Assembly: GCA_030065985.1 (NCBI GenBank)
Contig: JASJCM010000005.1
Coordinates: 39,539 to 103,538 of the forward strand
From: Woeseiaceae bacterium
Lineage (GTDB): Bacteria; Pseudomonadota; Gammaproteobacteria; Steroidobacterales; Woeseiaceae
Direction: 5' to 3'
Length of the DNA stretch: 64,000 bases
The notes beneath the pieces are model-generated. The model was not told the origin of the DNA, did not search any database, and was given only the letters and a program-made list of their open reading frames with translations. The stretch's first letter is position 1. The number at the start of each line of letters is the position of its first letter. The translations under genes were made by a program, and so were the position numbers. Positions 17,712 through 26,986 of the stretch are shown here, one piece after another.

Positions 17712-18056
17712 TTAGGAGGGACAGTCCTCAGCTGTGCCGCAGTAGATGTCATGCAGCAGGTTGATCACGCGATCGGCCGGACCTTCGGCGAGCGAGTAAT
17801 AGATCGTCTGTGATTCACGCCGCGTCTTGACGAGGCCCTGTTGCCTTAGGCGCGCAAGCTGCTGGGACAGCGCAGACTGGCTCAGCGGCACGACCGTGTT
17901 GAGATCACCTACGGAGCGTTCGCCTTCGGCCAGCACACACAGGATCATCAGGCGACTCTCGTTGCCAAGCGCTTTCATGAGCCCCGCGGCGTCGGCGGCG
18001 TGCAGCTGCATGTCGCTGACTTCCGGCGCGTCGGGTTTGGTCGCTTTAGCGTTCAT
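17712..18056 (-). CDS. ArsR-family repressor of SqrR/BigR type (persulfide sensor)
   Basis: A 114-residue winged-helix protein. ALGNESRLMILCVLAEGE is the ArsR helix pair, SQSALSQQLARLRQQGLV the recognition helix, and RRESQTIYYSL the wing. Cys40 and Cys106 sit at the positions of the two sulfide-sensing cysteines of SqrR and BigR (about 41 and 107), which form a tetrasulfide bridge; the metal-binding CxCxxC of ArsR is absent. The neighbouring SQR gene is the obvious target. A 26-bp inverted repeat lies just upstream of its start, consistent with autoregulation. Confidence 0.88.
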   Translation of the reverse strand: MNAKATKPDAPEVSDMQLHAADAAGLMKALGNESRLMILCVLAEGERSVGDLNTVVPLSQSALSQQLARLRQQGLVKTRRESQTIYYSLAEGPADRVINLLHDIYCGTAEDCPS

Positions 18057-18062
18057 CGTCTG

Positions 18063-18088
18063 TCTAATATAAGGAATATTATATTAGA
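18063..18088 (-). promoter_or_regulatory. Inverted repeat upstream of the SqrR/BigR-type repressor, probable autoregulatory operator
   Basis: TCTAATAT (18063-18070) and ATATTAGA (18081-18088) are perfect inverted arms with a 10-nt spacer, starting 7 bp upstream of the repressor start codon. TAGTATTTACT, shared with the SQR promoter, follows at 18100-18110. Confidence 0.6.
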
Positions 18089-18105
18089 AGTCCATAATTT
18101 AGTAT

Positions 18106-21100
18106 TTACTGGACTATGAGGGGCTGCTCGATGGCATCCATTGCCCGGCGATGGAATTCGGCGAACTCGCGATAGTCCTCAGGCGCAAAGCGTTGTTCCG
18201 AGGACACGTAGTCGAAGCGCATCTCCCAGGCATCCTTGTCGCGCAGGATTTCCCGCCGCCAGTTGCCGAAACGGGACTCGCCGCTATCGGGTTTTTCCGT
18301 GGCTGTTTCGAGGCGCAGTCCGGCCGGTGCCTTGACCGACGTTACGGCGCTGACGCGCAATGGGAAGACCTGTTCGAACGGAAAGCGCCGGTCCGCGACG
18401 CGGTCGAACTCGAGGTAATAAGCCTCCAGGAAACCTGGCAGGTCAAAGCTGCCATCGGCATCGACCGGGAGCGTGTAATGCATCTCCACCAGCAGGTCAT
18501 AGCCAGCGTCGAAGATGTTGTCGACGAAGTACTCGGTGAGCTCCGCGTCCGAGTACTTCCCTGCGACCCAGCGTTGCAATGCCGCCTGCATCTCGGACGT
18601 CTCGATGTCCCGCAGGTGACCGCGCAAGTCTGCTGCCTGGTAACCCGTGAACCGCGCCGTTTCGGTGACATCGATGTAGCCATCGCCGCGAGGCTCGACC
18701 ACGCGCTCGACGGTGACGCCGGTCAGTTCGGATTCGTACTCGGGCATTTTGATCAGCTCCGGCTTGTCGCCGAGCGTGAGCGCGAAGTTGCCGGCCATTG
18801 ACCGCGGTGCCAGCTGGCCAAGGCGCATGTCCTTGTCCGTTGCATCGATAAACACACGTTCGTCACCTGTCTTGACCGAGACGATCATGTGATTGAACTG
18901 ATCGTTATTCGGCAGACCAGGAATGATCTCCTGGTTCAGGTTTACGAGCGCAAGAGATGCGTCGATACCGACCGCTCGCAGCAGCGAGTAGAGAAGCACG
19001 GCGTGATCCTTGCAATCGCCGTAGCGATCACGAAGCGTCTCGCGCGCCGTCTTTGGAACATACGCACGGCGCCCGAACTCGATCGCTTCGTAGTGAATCT
19101 CGTCCTGGACGTACGCACTGAGGATCTCGATCCGGCGCGAATCGCTATCTACGCCGTCGACGAGCCGTTTTGCGCGATCAGCGATACGCGCAACGTCGAG
19201 CTTGTCCTCGATCTTGGCAAGGTACTCGGCGCCTGCTTCGGTCCAGCTTGGGCTTACTGTGCCAAGCTGCACCCATGGGAGAATCTGGTCGATCTCGGGT
19301 TGCAGCGGCTCCCAGCGGAACGCGACCGGGTCCTGAATCTCGAACACGAGTGACTTGCCGACCTTGCGCGGTGAATTGACGCCATTCAGCTGGTAGCGAA
19401 TGCGATCGTGGTCGCCGTTCACGAACAGGGCGCTGTAGGCGATCGGACGATCGCTGGAGAGGTATTCGGTCTCGAGCGGGAATGTTCCGTCTTCCACCGA
19501 GGTTCGTAGCGAGACGATCGCTTCGACGGTCACACCGGGCGCAAGACTCGGTACGGGCAGGTGCACGGTTTTCTCGGTACTCGCTTCGTAACCGGATTCG
19601 GTGATCGTGATGTAGTACGTATCGATGTTGCCTTCGGCGATGACGTCGCCGGACTCACTGCGAACGATCAGGCTATTCACGTAGAGCTGTTCGTAACCCG
19701 GATCGAAATCGAATTCGAGTGTGCTGAACTGCGTCACACCGTTGTCGTTGAGAATACGAAGCTTGCGATAGTAGGTCTTGCGACGTATGCCGCTTCCGTC
19801 GAAATCGTATCCAGTGATGCGCGACTGGAACACGGCGCCGTAGCCGTTTAAAGCAGTTTCAAGATCCGTCGCATCGAAGATACGTTGCAGCGGACGCGGC
19901 ATCGCAACGGGCTCGATCGGCTGGCTGATCGCCGTCGTATCGCCTTCGCCCAACACGTGATCGATCGCTTCGAGGTATTCCTTGATGTTCGCGTTTGCTG
20001 GCGAGTAGGTCAGGGCCTGCTCGAACGACTCACGCGCTGTTCGGTAAGACCGCAACTGATACTCGGCGTCGCCCTTGTAGTAGTAACTCTGGAGCGAGCG
20101 GTAACCCTCGGCTATGAGCTGCTCGGCAATGACCAGGACCTCGGCCGGCCGGCCGGCAAGATCGAGAATCGTCATGCGCTCGTAGGCCAGATCGGCGTTG
20201 AACGGCCTGCCCTCTGTCATTGCCTCGAGAATGTCGAGCGCTTCGTCGTAGCGCTCTCGCCGCTTGAGCAGCTCGACGTGCAGCAGCTGCGTTTCCTCGG
20301 TGACTTCGCCCGCGGTGTACTCCGCAAATTCGCGATCGAGGTCCTCCCAGCGCCCGGCATCGGCAAGCAGCCCCATGTAGACCGAGAAATCATGTTGGTC
20401 GCGATACCCGTCGTCGAACAGCTCGTCAAAGAGCTGCAGTGCCTTGTCAGGCTCGTTCGTCTGGTACGCCAGCCACGCCTCCCAGCTCTTGACGACATTG
20501 TTGCCTGCAAATAGCGCAGCCCGTGGGCCGAACCACTCGACTGCCTCGTCGTAAGCATCGATTTCGACCAGCGAGCGCGTTGCGTTGATCAGATAGGCCT
20601 GGTCGGTCGGCGCGAGTTCACTGGCATGCTCGAAATACCGAAAGGCATCGCGGTAGCTGCGCGCGTCGAAGTAGTGAAGGCCGATCGCGTTCAGCAAGTA
20701 GGCGTTTACGGTGCGTTCAGCGTCATCGACGTACTCACCTGTCGCCGCGCTCACCTGTTCCGTGATCTCAAAATCTTCCCAGAGCTTGCTGACGCGCTCT
20801 TCAACGTTCTTGTCACTCGCCGGGCCCCATGCGGCCATCGTGTATGCGCAACGCTCGTTCGAGACGATCCACTGGTAGTAGGCATACAACCGACCGTCTA
20901 CGGTGTCGGTGCCAAAAAGCAGCTTGCCCGTTGCGCCGTCTTTGACGATGTCCTCTTCGCGTGTGATGAACGCCGACGGATAGTCCTCGCTGAACTGCTG
21001 CATCATCACGCGGTAGAGCGCCGTGTCTGTCGGGGCTGCACCTTTCCAGCAGACGGGCATGACAACAGCGCCATAATCGCCGAGCCCGAGTGCGCCGAAG

Positions 21101-21798
21101 TCATTTCCTTCGTTGGTTTCCGCGACGTCCGTCCATGGGTACCAGCGCCGGTCCGTCGCGCGGAAGCGGTAGCCGAAGGTCGTGCTGCGATAGTCGCGCA
21201 CATCACCGGCCTGGCGTTCGGGCTCCATCTCGGTCGGGTCTATGATCGAGAACCCGGCCAGGACAGCATTCGCTTCCTTGAGCACCACATCGTCTTCGAC
21301 GTTCGACGCAAATGTCAGCAGCTGATAGGCGCGCGAGCCATGCACGTAAGTCGAGAGCACGTAGGTGATCGGCACCGCGCCCATGTCCGCGTAGACCTTC
21401 CGCTGGAACACGTCCATGTCGCGTTCCTTGCGAGCGCCGATATCGCTGGAGCCCTTGAAGCGACTGTCCTCCTCATCATTGATGTTCGCCTGCATCGCTT
21501 CGAGCACGACGTCAGCATAGTCTCGCGCCGTCAGTCCCGGACCCATGTCCTCGACAATCACGATCGCAAACGCGTTGGGCGCGAATCGCAGGGCCGCGAA
21601 ACTCGCCTCGGGAACCTGGCTGGAGAAGTCGACATAGGTGTAAGCGGCCGAGGCGAGATCGAGCCGGAAGTTGAGTTCCGCGCTTTCGAACGCCTCTACG
21701 CGCTGGCCCGCGTACTCGGTGTATTCCGCCGAGTCCGCGCCAAACGTGGCTCCCGCATGCAGCACGAGCCCGAGCAACAGGGTCCTGATCGTCTCCAT
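18106..21798 (-). CDS. Large secreted TPR / DUF3857 / transglutaminase-like protein
   Basis: A 1230-residue protein that starts with a signal peptide (LLLGLVLHAGATFGA). The first third has no recognised enzyme motif; the middle (about 370-620) is TPR-like (YFEHASELAPTDQAYL, ESFEQALTYSPANANI). It is followed by a DUF3857 beta domain (about 660-870) and a transglutaminase-like core with the Cys of YGDCKDHAVLLYSLL; an acidic C-terminal beta region ends the protein. DUF3857 plus transglutaminase proteins are usually periplasmic or outer-membrane linked in Proteobacteria and Bacteroidetes; the substrate is unknown. It reads away from the cytochrome c5 gene. Confidence 0.85.
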   Translation of the reverse strand: METIRTLLLGLVLHAGATFGADSAEYTEYAGQRVEAFESAELNFRLDLASAAYTYVDFSSQVPEASFAALRFAPNAFAIVIVEDMGPGLTARDYADVVLEAMQANINDEEDSRFKGSSDIGARKERDMDVFQRKVYADMGAVPITYVLSTYVHGSRAYQLLTFASNVEDDVVLKEANAVLAGFSIIDPTEMEPERQAGDVRDYRSTTFGYRFRATDRRWYPWTDVAETNEGNDFGALGLGDYGAVVMPVCWKGAAPTDTALYRVMMQQFSEDYPSAFITREEDIVKDGATGKLLFGTDTVDGRLYAYYQWIVSNERCAYTMAAWGPASDKNVEERVSKLWEDFEITEQVSAATGEYVDDAERTVNAYLLNAIGLHYFDARSYRDAFRYFEHASELAPTDQAYLINATRSLVEIDAYDEAVEWFGPRAALFAGNNVVKSWEAWLAYQTNEPDKALQLFDELFDDGYRDQHDFSVYMGLLADAGRWEDLDREFAEYTAGEVTEETQLLHVELLKRRERYDEALDILEAMTEGRPFNADLAYERMTILDLAGRPAEVLVIAEQLIAEGYRSLQSYYYKGDAEYQLRSYRTARESFEQALTYSPANANIKEYLEAIDHVLGEGDTTAISQPIEPVAMPRPLQRIFDATDLETALNGYGAVFQSRITGYDFDGSGIRRKTYYRKLRILNDNGVTQFSTLEFDFDPGYEQLYVNSLIVRSESGDVIAEGNIDTYYITITESGYEASTEKTVHLPVPSLAPGVTVEAIVSLRTSVEDGTFPLETEYLSSDRPIAYSALFVNGDHDRIRYQLNGVNSPRKVGKSLVFEIQDPVAFRWEPLQPEIDQILPWVQLGTVSPSWTEAGAEYLAKIEDKLDVARIADRAKRLVDGVDSDSRRIEILSAYVQDEIHYEAIEFGRRAYVPKTARETLRDRYGDCKDHAVLLYSLLRAVGIDASLALVNLNQEIIPGLPNNDQFNHMIVSVKTGDERVFIDATDKDMRLGQLAPRSMAGNFALTLGDKPELIKMPEYESELTGVTVERVVEPRGDGYIDVTETARFTGYQAADLRGHLRDIETSEMQAALQRWVAGKYSDAELTEYFVDNIFDAGYDLLVEMHYTLPVDADGSFDLPGFLEAYYLEFDRVADRRFPFEQVFPLRVSAVTSVKAPAGLRLETATEKPDSGESRFGNWRREILRDKDAWEMRFDYVSSEQRFAPEDYREFAEFHRRAMDAIEQPLIVQ

Positions 21799-21946
21799 AA
21801 GGTGGCATTGTAGCGGGGCCGGGACCCGAAACGACGTCTATCAGTTCTCAGACTGCACTTTGCGGGCCTCTATTGTTATATAATCGCCCGCCATCGCCGG
21901 GCCTTCGCCCGACGGTTCAGCAGATTGAAAGCTCCGGAGCAGTAAG

Positions 21947-22462
21947 TTGAGTCGGGATCAGAAGTTCTTTGATATGTATTCCCTGGTGATCGGCGTACTC
22001 GTCGTCTTCACTATCTTCATCCTCGTGCTGGCCATGGAAATGTCCGAGCGCACGCAGGGTGTATTCACGCGTGAAACGGACGAGTACAAGGCCGCCGTTG
22101 CCGAGCGCATTCGTCCGGTCGGCCAGGTCTACCTGCCCGGAGAGGAGCAAGCTGCCGAAGCACCTGTTGTGGAGGTCGTCGCCGAACCCGAGCCTGTTGT
22201 GACTGCCATGACCGGTCCACAGGTATACAACACAGCCTGCCTTGCCTGTCACAGCACTGGCGTCGGCGGCTCACCGGTAGTCGGCGAGACTGCACAGTGG
22301 ACCGATCGCATCGCGCAGGGCATAGACGTTCTCTATGACCATGCGATCAACGGATTCGATGGCGATGCAGCGACACCGATGCTGCCCAAGGGCGGTCGCA
22401 TGGACCTGTCGGACCAGGAAGTTCGCGACGCCGTTGACTACATGGTGGCCGAGTCGTCCTAG
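21947..22462 (+). CDS. Cytochrome c5-type monoheme cytochrome
   Basis: TTG 21947 is chosen because GGAG lies 10 bp upstream and the product then starts MSRDQKFFDMYSLVIG, as in relatives. One N-terminal helix anchors it (YSLVIGVLVVFTIFILVLA). An acidic Pro/Glu linker follows, then a c5-type domain with heme motif CLACH and a distal Met in ATPMLPKGGRM. The role is electron transfer at the periplasmic face, probably to a terminal oxidase or reductase. A TATAAT-like box lies at 21879-21884. A strong terminator follows at 22490, inside the convergent comM gene; the two stop codons share the tetramer CTAG (22459-22462). Confidence 0.9.
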   Translation: MSRDQKFFDMYSLVIGVLVVFTIFILVLAMEMSERTQGVFTRETDEYKAAVAERIRPVGQVYLPGEEQAAEAPVVEVVAEPEPVVTAMTGPQVYNTACLACHSTGVGGSPVVGETAQWTDRIAQGIDVLYDHAINGFDGDAATPMLPKGGRMDLSDQEVRDAVDYMVAESS

Positions 22463-23958
22463 GACCGCCGGTCCAGGCACCGTAAAGACAGCGCCTCCGC
22501 GACATGCGGAGGCGCTATTTTTTTGGCCGCGGCCAGGTCCGCGATCGTGCGTGAAACACGCAGTACACGTTGATGTGCGCGTGCCGAGAGATTGAAACGG
22601 CGCGCGGCATTCTCGAGCAGAGCCCAGCACTCGTCGTCCGCAGCGCATGCGGCATCGAGCGCCGCGCCCTCGAGGCGGGCATTGCAAAAACCGGTTCGCG
22701 TCAGCTGTAGCTCGCGCGCCGCAATAACGCGATTGACAACGTTGCCGCTGTGTTCGTCTTCGTCGTGCCCGTACCGCAATACTGAGGTTGGCGGGCGGGG
22801 CACCTCGACCTGAAGGTCAATGCGATCCAGCAGCGGACCCGAGACTTTGTTCCGATAGGTTGCGATGCGATCGCCGCTGCATCGGCAATCTGCCTGCGCA
22901 TCGCCAAGGTAGCCACAGGGACAGGGGTTCATTGCGGCAACGAGTTGCACGCGCGCCGGGTACTCGGCGTGCTGCCCTGCACGCGCGAGACTCACCGCGC
23001 CGGATTCTAGCGGCTCGCGCAACACCTCGAGCACGTTGCGGTTGAACTCCGGTAACTCGTCGAGGAACAGGACACCGTTATGGGCACGCGACACCTCGCC
23101 CGGAGACAGCGTTTTGCCCCCGCCGACGAGTGCCGCCGCCGATGCGGAGTGATGCGGCGCGCGAAACGGACGACGCAACCAGTCCGCGGTTCGGGCATTG
23201 CCGGCTATCGAATCGACGGCCGCGGTCTCGAGCGCCTCGTCGACGGTCATGTCCGGTAGAAGGCCTGGCAAGCGCCGGGCGAGCATACTCTTGCCGGTTC
23301 CGGGCGGGCCGACAAACAGCAGATTGTGGCCGCCGGCGGCAGCAATCTCGAGAGCTCGCTTTGCCTGCGTTTGTCCTTTGACGTCGCTCAGATCCGGGTA
23401 CGGCGTTGCCGGCGCCGGCGTACCGCCCAGCGCCTCGGACGAAAGAGGCTGCCTGCCGGTGAGATGCTCCACGACATCGAGCAACGACGTCGCGCCATAA
23501 ATCGTTGCGCCGCTCAGCGCAGCTTCGGCTGCGTTCTCACGCGGGACAATCGCAGCCCGTCCTGCCGCCTGCGCCTTAATGACGGCCGGGAGAAGTCCGG
23601 GCACGGGTCGAAGTTCACCGCTGAGGGCCAACTCGCCGTAGCACTCGACGGCCTGCGTTGCATCCGCCGGAAGGTACTGCCGCGCCGTGAGGATGCCGAG
23701 CGCGATCGCCAGGTCGAATCGGCCGCCCGTTTTGCGCATTTCAGCAGGACCCAGGCTGATCGTGATGCGCTGCTGGGGGAAACGATAGCCTGAACTGATG
23801 ATGGCGCTGCGAACGCGGTCCTTGCTTTCGCGCACAGCCGTCTCGGGCATGCCGACGATGGTGAATACCGGCAGGCCGCCGGACAGGAACGCCTCGATGG
23901 TGACGGCGGGCGCCTCCGTGCCGTAGCTGGCACGGCAATGCAGTATCGCAAGACCCAT
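22459..23958 (-). CDS. comM: YifB/ComM family Mg-chelatase-like AAA+ ATPase
   Basis: A 499-residue protein with GGAGGGCGA before the ATG. The N-terminal Lon-substrate-like fold (VTIEAFLSGGLPVFTIVGMP, ITISLGPAEMRKTGGRFDLA) precedes a Mg-chelatase AAA+ core with Walker A GPPGTGKSML, Walker B VLFLDELPEF, and a C-terminal helical domain with the Cys-rich MNPCPCGYLGD loop. ComM is a hexameric helicase that extends branch migration during natural transformation. No competence genes are close by. Confidence 0.93.
   Translation of the reverse strand: MGLAILHCRASYGTEAPAVTIEAFLSGGLPVFTIVGMPETAVRESKDRVRSAIISSGYRFPQQRITISLGPAEMRKTGGRFDLAIALGILTARQYLPADATQAVECYGELALSGELRPVPGLLPAVIKAQAAGRAAIVPRENAAEAALSGATIYGATSLLDVVEHLTGRQPLSSEALGGTPAPATPYPDLSDVKGQTQAKRALEIAAAGGHNLLFVGPPGTGKSMLARRLPGLLPDMTVDEALETAAVDSIAGNARTADWLRRPFRAPHHSASAAALVGGGKTLSPGEVSRAHNGVLFLDELPEFNRNVLEVLREPLESGAVSLARAGQHAEYPARVQLVAAMNPCPCGYLGDAQADCRCSGDRIATYRNKVSGPLLDRIDLQVEVPRPPTSVLRYGHDEDEHSGNVVNRVIAARELQLTRTGFCNARLEGAALDAACAADDECWALLENAARRFNLSARAHQRVLRVSRTIADLAAAKKIAPPHVAEALSLRCLDRRS
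22490..22524 (+). terminator. Rho-independent terminator of cytochrome c5, inside the comM coding region
   Basis: Stem AGCGCCTCCGC (22490-22500) and GCGGAGGCGCT (22506-22516), loop GACAT, then A and seven T. It encodes in-frame C-terminal residues of ComM on the other strand. Confidence 0.85.
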
Positions 23959-23983
23959 TCGCCCTCCATGGCCGGGTCGTCGT

Positions 23984-24220
23984 TTATTGCGCTTCGATGT
24001 CCTTCAGGCGCGTTTCAAGCGCCTCGAGCTTCGCGCGCGTCTTCGCCAGCACGGCTTCCTGCACCTCAAACTCCTCACGCGTGACGAGGTCGAGTTTTGC
24101 GAGCGACGAGCGCAGCACGCTGCGGAAGTTGTTTTCGAGGTCTTCGCGTACTGATCGCAGGCCTTCGGGCACTGCGTCGGACAGCTTGCGAGCGATGTCT
24201 TCGATCGATTCGTTGGTCAT
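23984..24220 (-). CDS. ubiK: Ubiquinone biosynthesis accessory factor UbiK (YqiC family)
   Basis: The start at 24220 gives 78 residues beginning MTNESIEDIARKLSDAVPEG, the canonical length; an in-frame extension upstream is not family-like. It is an amphipathic helix followed by a coiled-coil C-terminus (VLAKTRAKLEALETRLKDIE). UbiK trimerises with UbiJ and helps the aerobic ubiquinone complex at the membrane; ubiE-ubiJ-ubiB lie 15 kb away in this window. It is divergent from the porin gene and its sigma-54 promoter. Confidence 0.9.
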   Translation of the reverse strand: MTNESIEDIARKLSDAVPEGLRSVREDLENNFRSVLRSSLAKLDLVTREEFEVQEAVLAKTRAKLEALETRLKDIEAQ

Positions 24221-24285
24221 GCCGCAGTGATACCCCAGCACTTCCCTGAAAACCAGTGCCAATTTGGGGCAAACGGGCGAATTCG

Positions 24286-24302
24286 TGCACCACAACGAAG
24301 CA
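24286..24302 (+). promoter_or_regulatory. Candidate NtrC-binding site
   Basis: TGCACCA-CAA-CGAAGCA: the left half is a perfect NtrC half-site and the right half matches 4 of 7 positions of TGGTGCA. It lies 54 bp before the -24 element of the sigma-54 promoter, a usual enhancer distance. Confidence 0.5.
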
Positions 24303-24355
24303 TGGCCCAAGCACCGGTTTTGTTAAGGCACTGAAACATTTCCCATTTTCGGAAT

Positions 24356-24371
24356 TGGCACGGTTCCTGCT
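24356..24371 (+). promoter_or_regulatory. Sigma-54 (RpoN) promoter for the porin-glnK-amtB unit
   Basis: TGGCACGGTTCCTGCT has GG and GC exactly 10 bp apart and matches the -24/-12 consensus TGGCACG-N4-TTGCA closely. The predicted transcription start is near 24382, 33 bp before the porin ATG. Confidence 0.85.
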
Positions 24372-24414
24372 CAAAGGGGCATGACTTCGAAAACAATCCA
24401 ATGGGAGCGAAATC

Positions 24415-25035
24415 ATGAAAACCTTAACCAAGACAGCAGTAATCGCCGCGGCGCTCAGTATGAGCACCCTGGCACAGGCCGACTGGTCGGCCAACGTTGG
24501 CTACGCCAGCGAATACCACTTCCGCGGCATCCTGCAGAAGAACTCGTCCGCCAGTGGCGGCGTCGACTTCGAGGAAGGCGGCTTCTATATCGGAACCTGG
24601 GCTGCGGACGTCGGTGACGGCCTCGAGGTCGATGGCTACTTCGGGTACGGCGCCGATGTCGGCGACGTTTCCCTGAGCATCGGCTTCACGGGTTACTACT
24701 ACACGGGTGACTTCGACGATACCTACCAGGAGATCAACCTGGGCGCAGGTTTCGGGCCACTGTCGCTCGATATTGCAGTTGGCGAGTACGACAACTTCAC
24801 CGGTCCGACGCAGGACTACACCTTCGCCTCGCTGACGTACGCGGCCGACAACGGCTTCTACGGCACGTTTGGCACGTTCTCGCAGGACGCTGACGGCGAT
24901 TACCTCGAGCTCGGCTATGGCACGACGGTTGCCGAAGTCGATCTCGGCGTCGCCCTCATTTTCGCCAACGACGATCTCGTCGGTGACGAAGAAGAGTCTC
25001 TGATCTTCACGATCGGCAAGTCGTTCGACCTGTAA
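24415..25035 (+). CDS. TorF-family putative porin (Gcw_chp type)
   Basis: A 206-residue protein with signal peptide (AVIAAALSMSTLAQA). It then has the family-typical WSANVGYASEYHFRGI, repeated beta strands rich in Gly and Tyr, and a C-terminal strand ending TIGKSFDL. It is thought to form a small outer-membrane barrel; function unproven. The sigma-54 promoter and the downstream glnK-amtB pair suggest a role in uptake under nitrogen limitation. A GC-rich hairpin after the stop may reduce read-through into glnK. Confidence 0.88.
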   Translation: MKTLTKTAVIAAALSMSTLAQADWSANVGYASEYHFRGILQKNSSASGGVDFEEGGFYIGTWAADVGDGLEVDGYFGYGADVGDVSLSIGFTGYYYTGDFDDTYQEINLGAGFGPLSLDIAVGEYDNFTGPTQDYTFASLTYAADNGFYGTFGTFSQDADGDYLELGYGTTVAEVDLGVALIFANDDLVGDEEESLIFTIGKSFDL

Positions 25036-25440
<405 letters not shown>

Positions 25441-25458
25441 TTACACGGAGGAACTATC

Positions 25459-26733
25459 GTGGAAGCAACACAAGTAGCGGCGCAGGTGTCGGAAATCTCC
25501 TACGCGCTGGACACATTTTATTTCCTTATATGTGGCGCGCTCGTCATGTGGATGGCAGCGGGCTTCACAATGCTCGAGTCAGGTCTCGTACGTGCCAAGA
25601 ACACGGCCGAAATCCTGACCAAGAACGTCGGCCTCTATTCGATCGCCTGCATCATGTACATGCTGATGGGTTACACCATCATGTACCCCGGCGACTTCGA
25701 GGGCGGCATTTTCCAGTCGATCACGACCATTGGCTCCGGTCTGCTGGGCTCCAGCGACAATGACGTGGCAGCTGTTGTCGCAGGCGACGCCTATTACTCG
25801 GGTCTGTCCGACTTCTTCTTCCAGGTCGTGTTCGTCGCGACCGCGATGTCGATTGTCTCGGGTGCAGTTGCCGAGCGTATGAAGCTGTGGTCGTTCTTCG
25901 TCTTCGCCATCATCCTGACCGGCTTTATCTACCCGGTACAGGGCTTCTGGAAGTGGGGCAGTGGCTGGCTGAACGCTGGCGGGTTCCTCGACTTCGCCGG
26001 CTCGGGCGTCGTACACATGTGTGGCGCAGCCGCGGCACTTGCAGGTGTACTGCTGCTCGGCGCACGTAAGGGCAAGTACGGTCCGGGTGGACAGGTCAAC
26101 GCCATTCCGGGCGCCAACCTGCCGCTGGCAGCGATCGGTACGCTGATCCTGTGGCTCGGCTGGTTCGGCTTCAACGGCGGCTCGCAGCTGCAGGTCACCG
26201 GAGTCGATAATGCCAACGCCGTAGCACTGATCTTCGTCAACACCAACATGGCGGCTGCCGGTGGTCTCGTGTTCGCACTGCTCCTGTCGCGCCTCTGGTT
26301 CGGCAAGGCTGACCTGACGATGGCATTGAACGGCGCACTCGCCGGCCTTGTCGCGATCACGGCCGAGCCGCTGACGCCGACACCGCTCGCAGCGACCACT
26401 ATCGGTGCCATCGGTGGCCTGCTCGTCGTCGCCTCCATCGTGACGCTCGACAAGCTCAAGATTGATGATCCGGTTGGTGCCATCTCGGTGCACGGCGTCG
26501 TCGGCATCTGGGGCCTGATCGCAGTTTGCTTCACGAACGAGGAAGCGTCGTTCCTGTGGCAGCTCTACGGCATCCTCGCGATCTTTGCCTGGGTATTCGC
26601 GACCAGCTTCATCGTCTGGTTCATCCTGAAGAAGACGATCGGCATCCGCGTATCCGAGGAAGAAGAGTACGAGGGCGTGGACATCGGGGAATGTGGCCTC
26701 GAGGCCTACCCCGAGTTCACCTCGGCCGAATAA
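25459..26733 (+). CDS. amtB: Ammonium transporter AmtB
   Basis: GTG 25459 follows an ACGGAGGAAC ribosome site. The 424-residue product has about eleven transmembrane helices. The pore histidines are seen in GSGVVHMCGAAAALAG and GAISVHGVVGIWGL, and the Amt signature in the first helices (MVWMAAGF-like CGALVMWMAAGFTMLESG). The C-terminal cytoplasmic tail (EEEYEGVDIGECGLEAYPEF) is the GlnK-docking type. It is linked to glnK and followed by a long inverted repeat and then a strong terminator. Confidence 0.95.
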   Translation: MEATQVAAQVSEISYALDTFYFLICGALVMWMAAGFTMLESGLVRAKNTAEILTKNVGLYSIACIMYMLMGYTIMYPGDFEGGIFQSITTIGSGLLGSSDNDVAAVVAGDAYYSGLSDFFFQVVFVATAMSIVSGAVAERMKLWSFFVFAIILTGFIYPVQGFWKWGSGWLNAGGFLDFAGSGVVHMCGAAAALAGVLLLGARKGKYGPGGQVNAIPGANLPLAAIGTLILWLGWFGFNGGSQLQVTGVDNANAVALIFVNTNMAAAGGLVFALLLSRLWFGKADLTMALNGALAGLVAITAEPLTPTPLAATTIGAIGGLLVVASIVTLDKLKIDDPVGAISVHGVVGIWGLIAVCFTNEEASFLWQLYGILAIFAWVFATSFIVWFILKKTIGIRVSEEEEYEGVDIGECGLEAYPEFTSAE

Positions 26734-26742
26734 CACCAGGGA

Positions 26743-26777
26743 GCGAGCCGGACTTGTCATAATGCAGTCCGGCTCGC
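26743..26777 (+). repeat. Perfect 12-bp inverted repeat just after amtB
   Basis: GCGAGCCGGACT (26743-26754) and AGTCCGGCTCGC (26766-26777) with an 11-nt loop. No T-run follows, so it is not a classical terminator; it could protect the 3' end of the amtB mRNA or be part of a short 3'-derived RNA that ends at the 26831 terminator. Confidence 0.7.
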
Positions 26778-26830
26778 GTTCGCCGAAGAGATCTCCCCTG
26801 ACGTCAATTCCCTAATGAAGTCAGTAAGTT

Positions 26831-26857
26831 AGCGGGCCGCGAGGCCCGCTTTTTTTG
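26831..26857 (+). terminator. Rho-independent terminator of the glnK-amtB unit
   Basis: Stem AGCGGGCC (26831-26838) and GGCCCGCT (26843-26850), loop GCGA, followed by a run of T. Confidence 0.88.
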
Positions 26858-26889
26858 TATTTTGTCGCCAGTTCCAGTCGCCAATCGAC

Positions 26890-26905
26890 TGAGACGCAGT
26901 TCACA
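26890..26905 (+). promoter_or_regulatory. CRP/FNR-family operator upstream of the DUF4124 gene
   Basis: TGAGA-CGCAGT-TCACA differs by one base from the sites at 1986 and 5769 and has the same spacer. A -10-like TCTAAT at 26927-26932 would put the site centre near -41.5, the class II activator position. Confidence 0.55.
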
Positions 26906-26986
26906 AATTGGCCTCCCCAATCATGCTCTAATGCGCTAACGTTCAATGAATGAGAGCGGCACACGGTGCCTGTTGGGGGACTCCCG

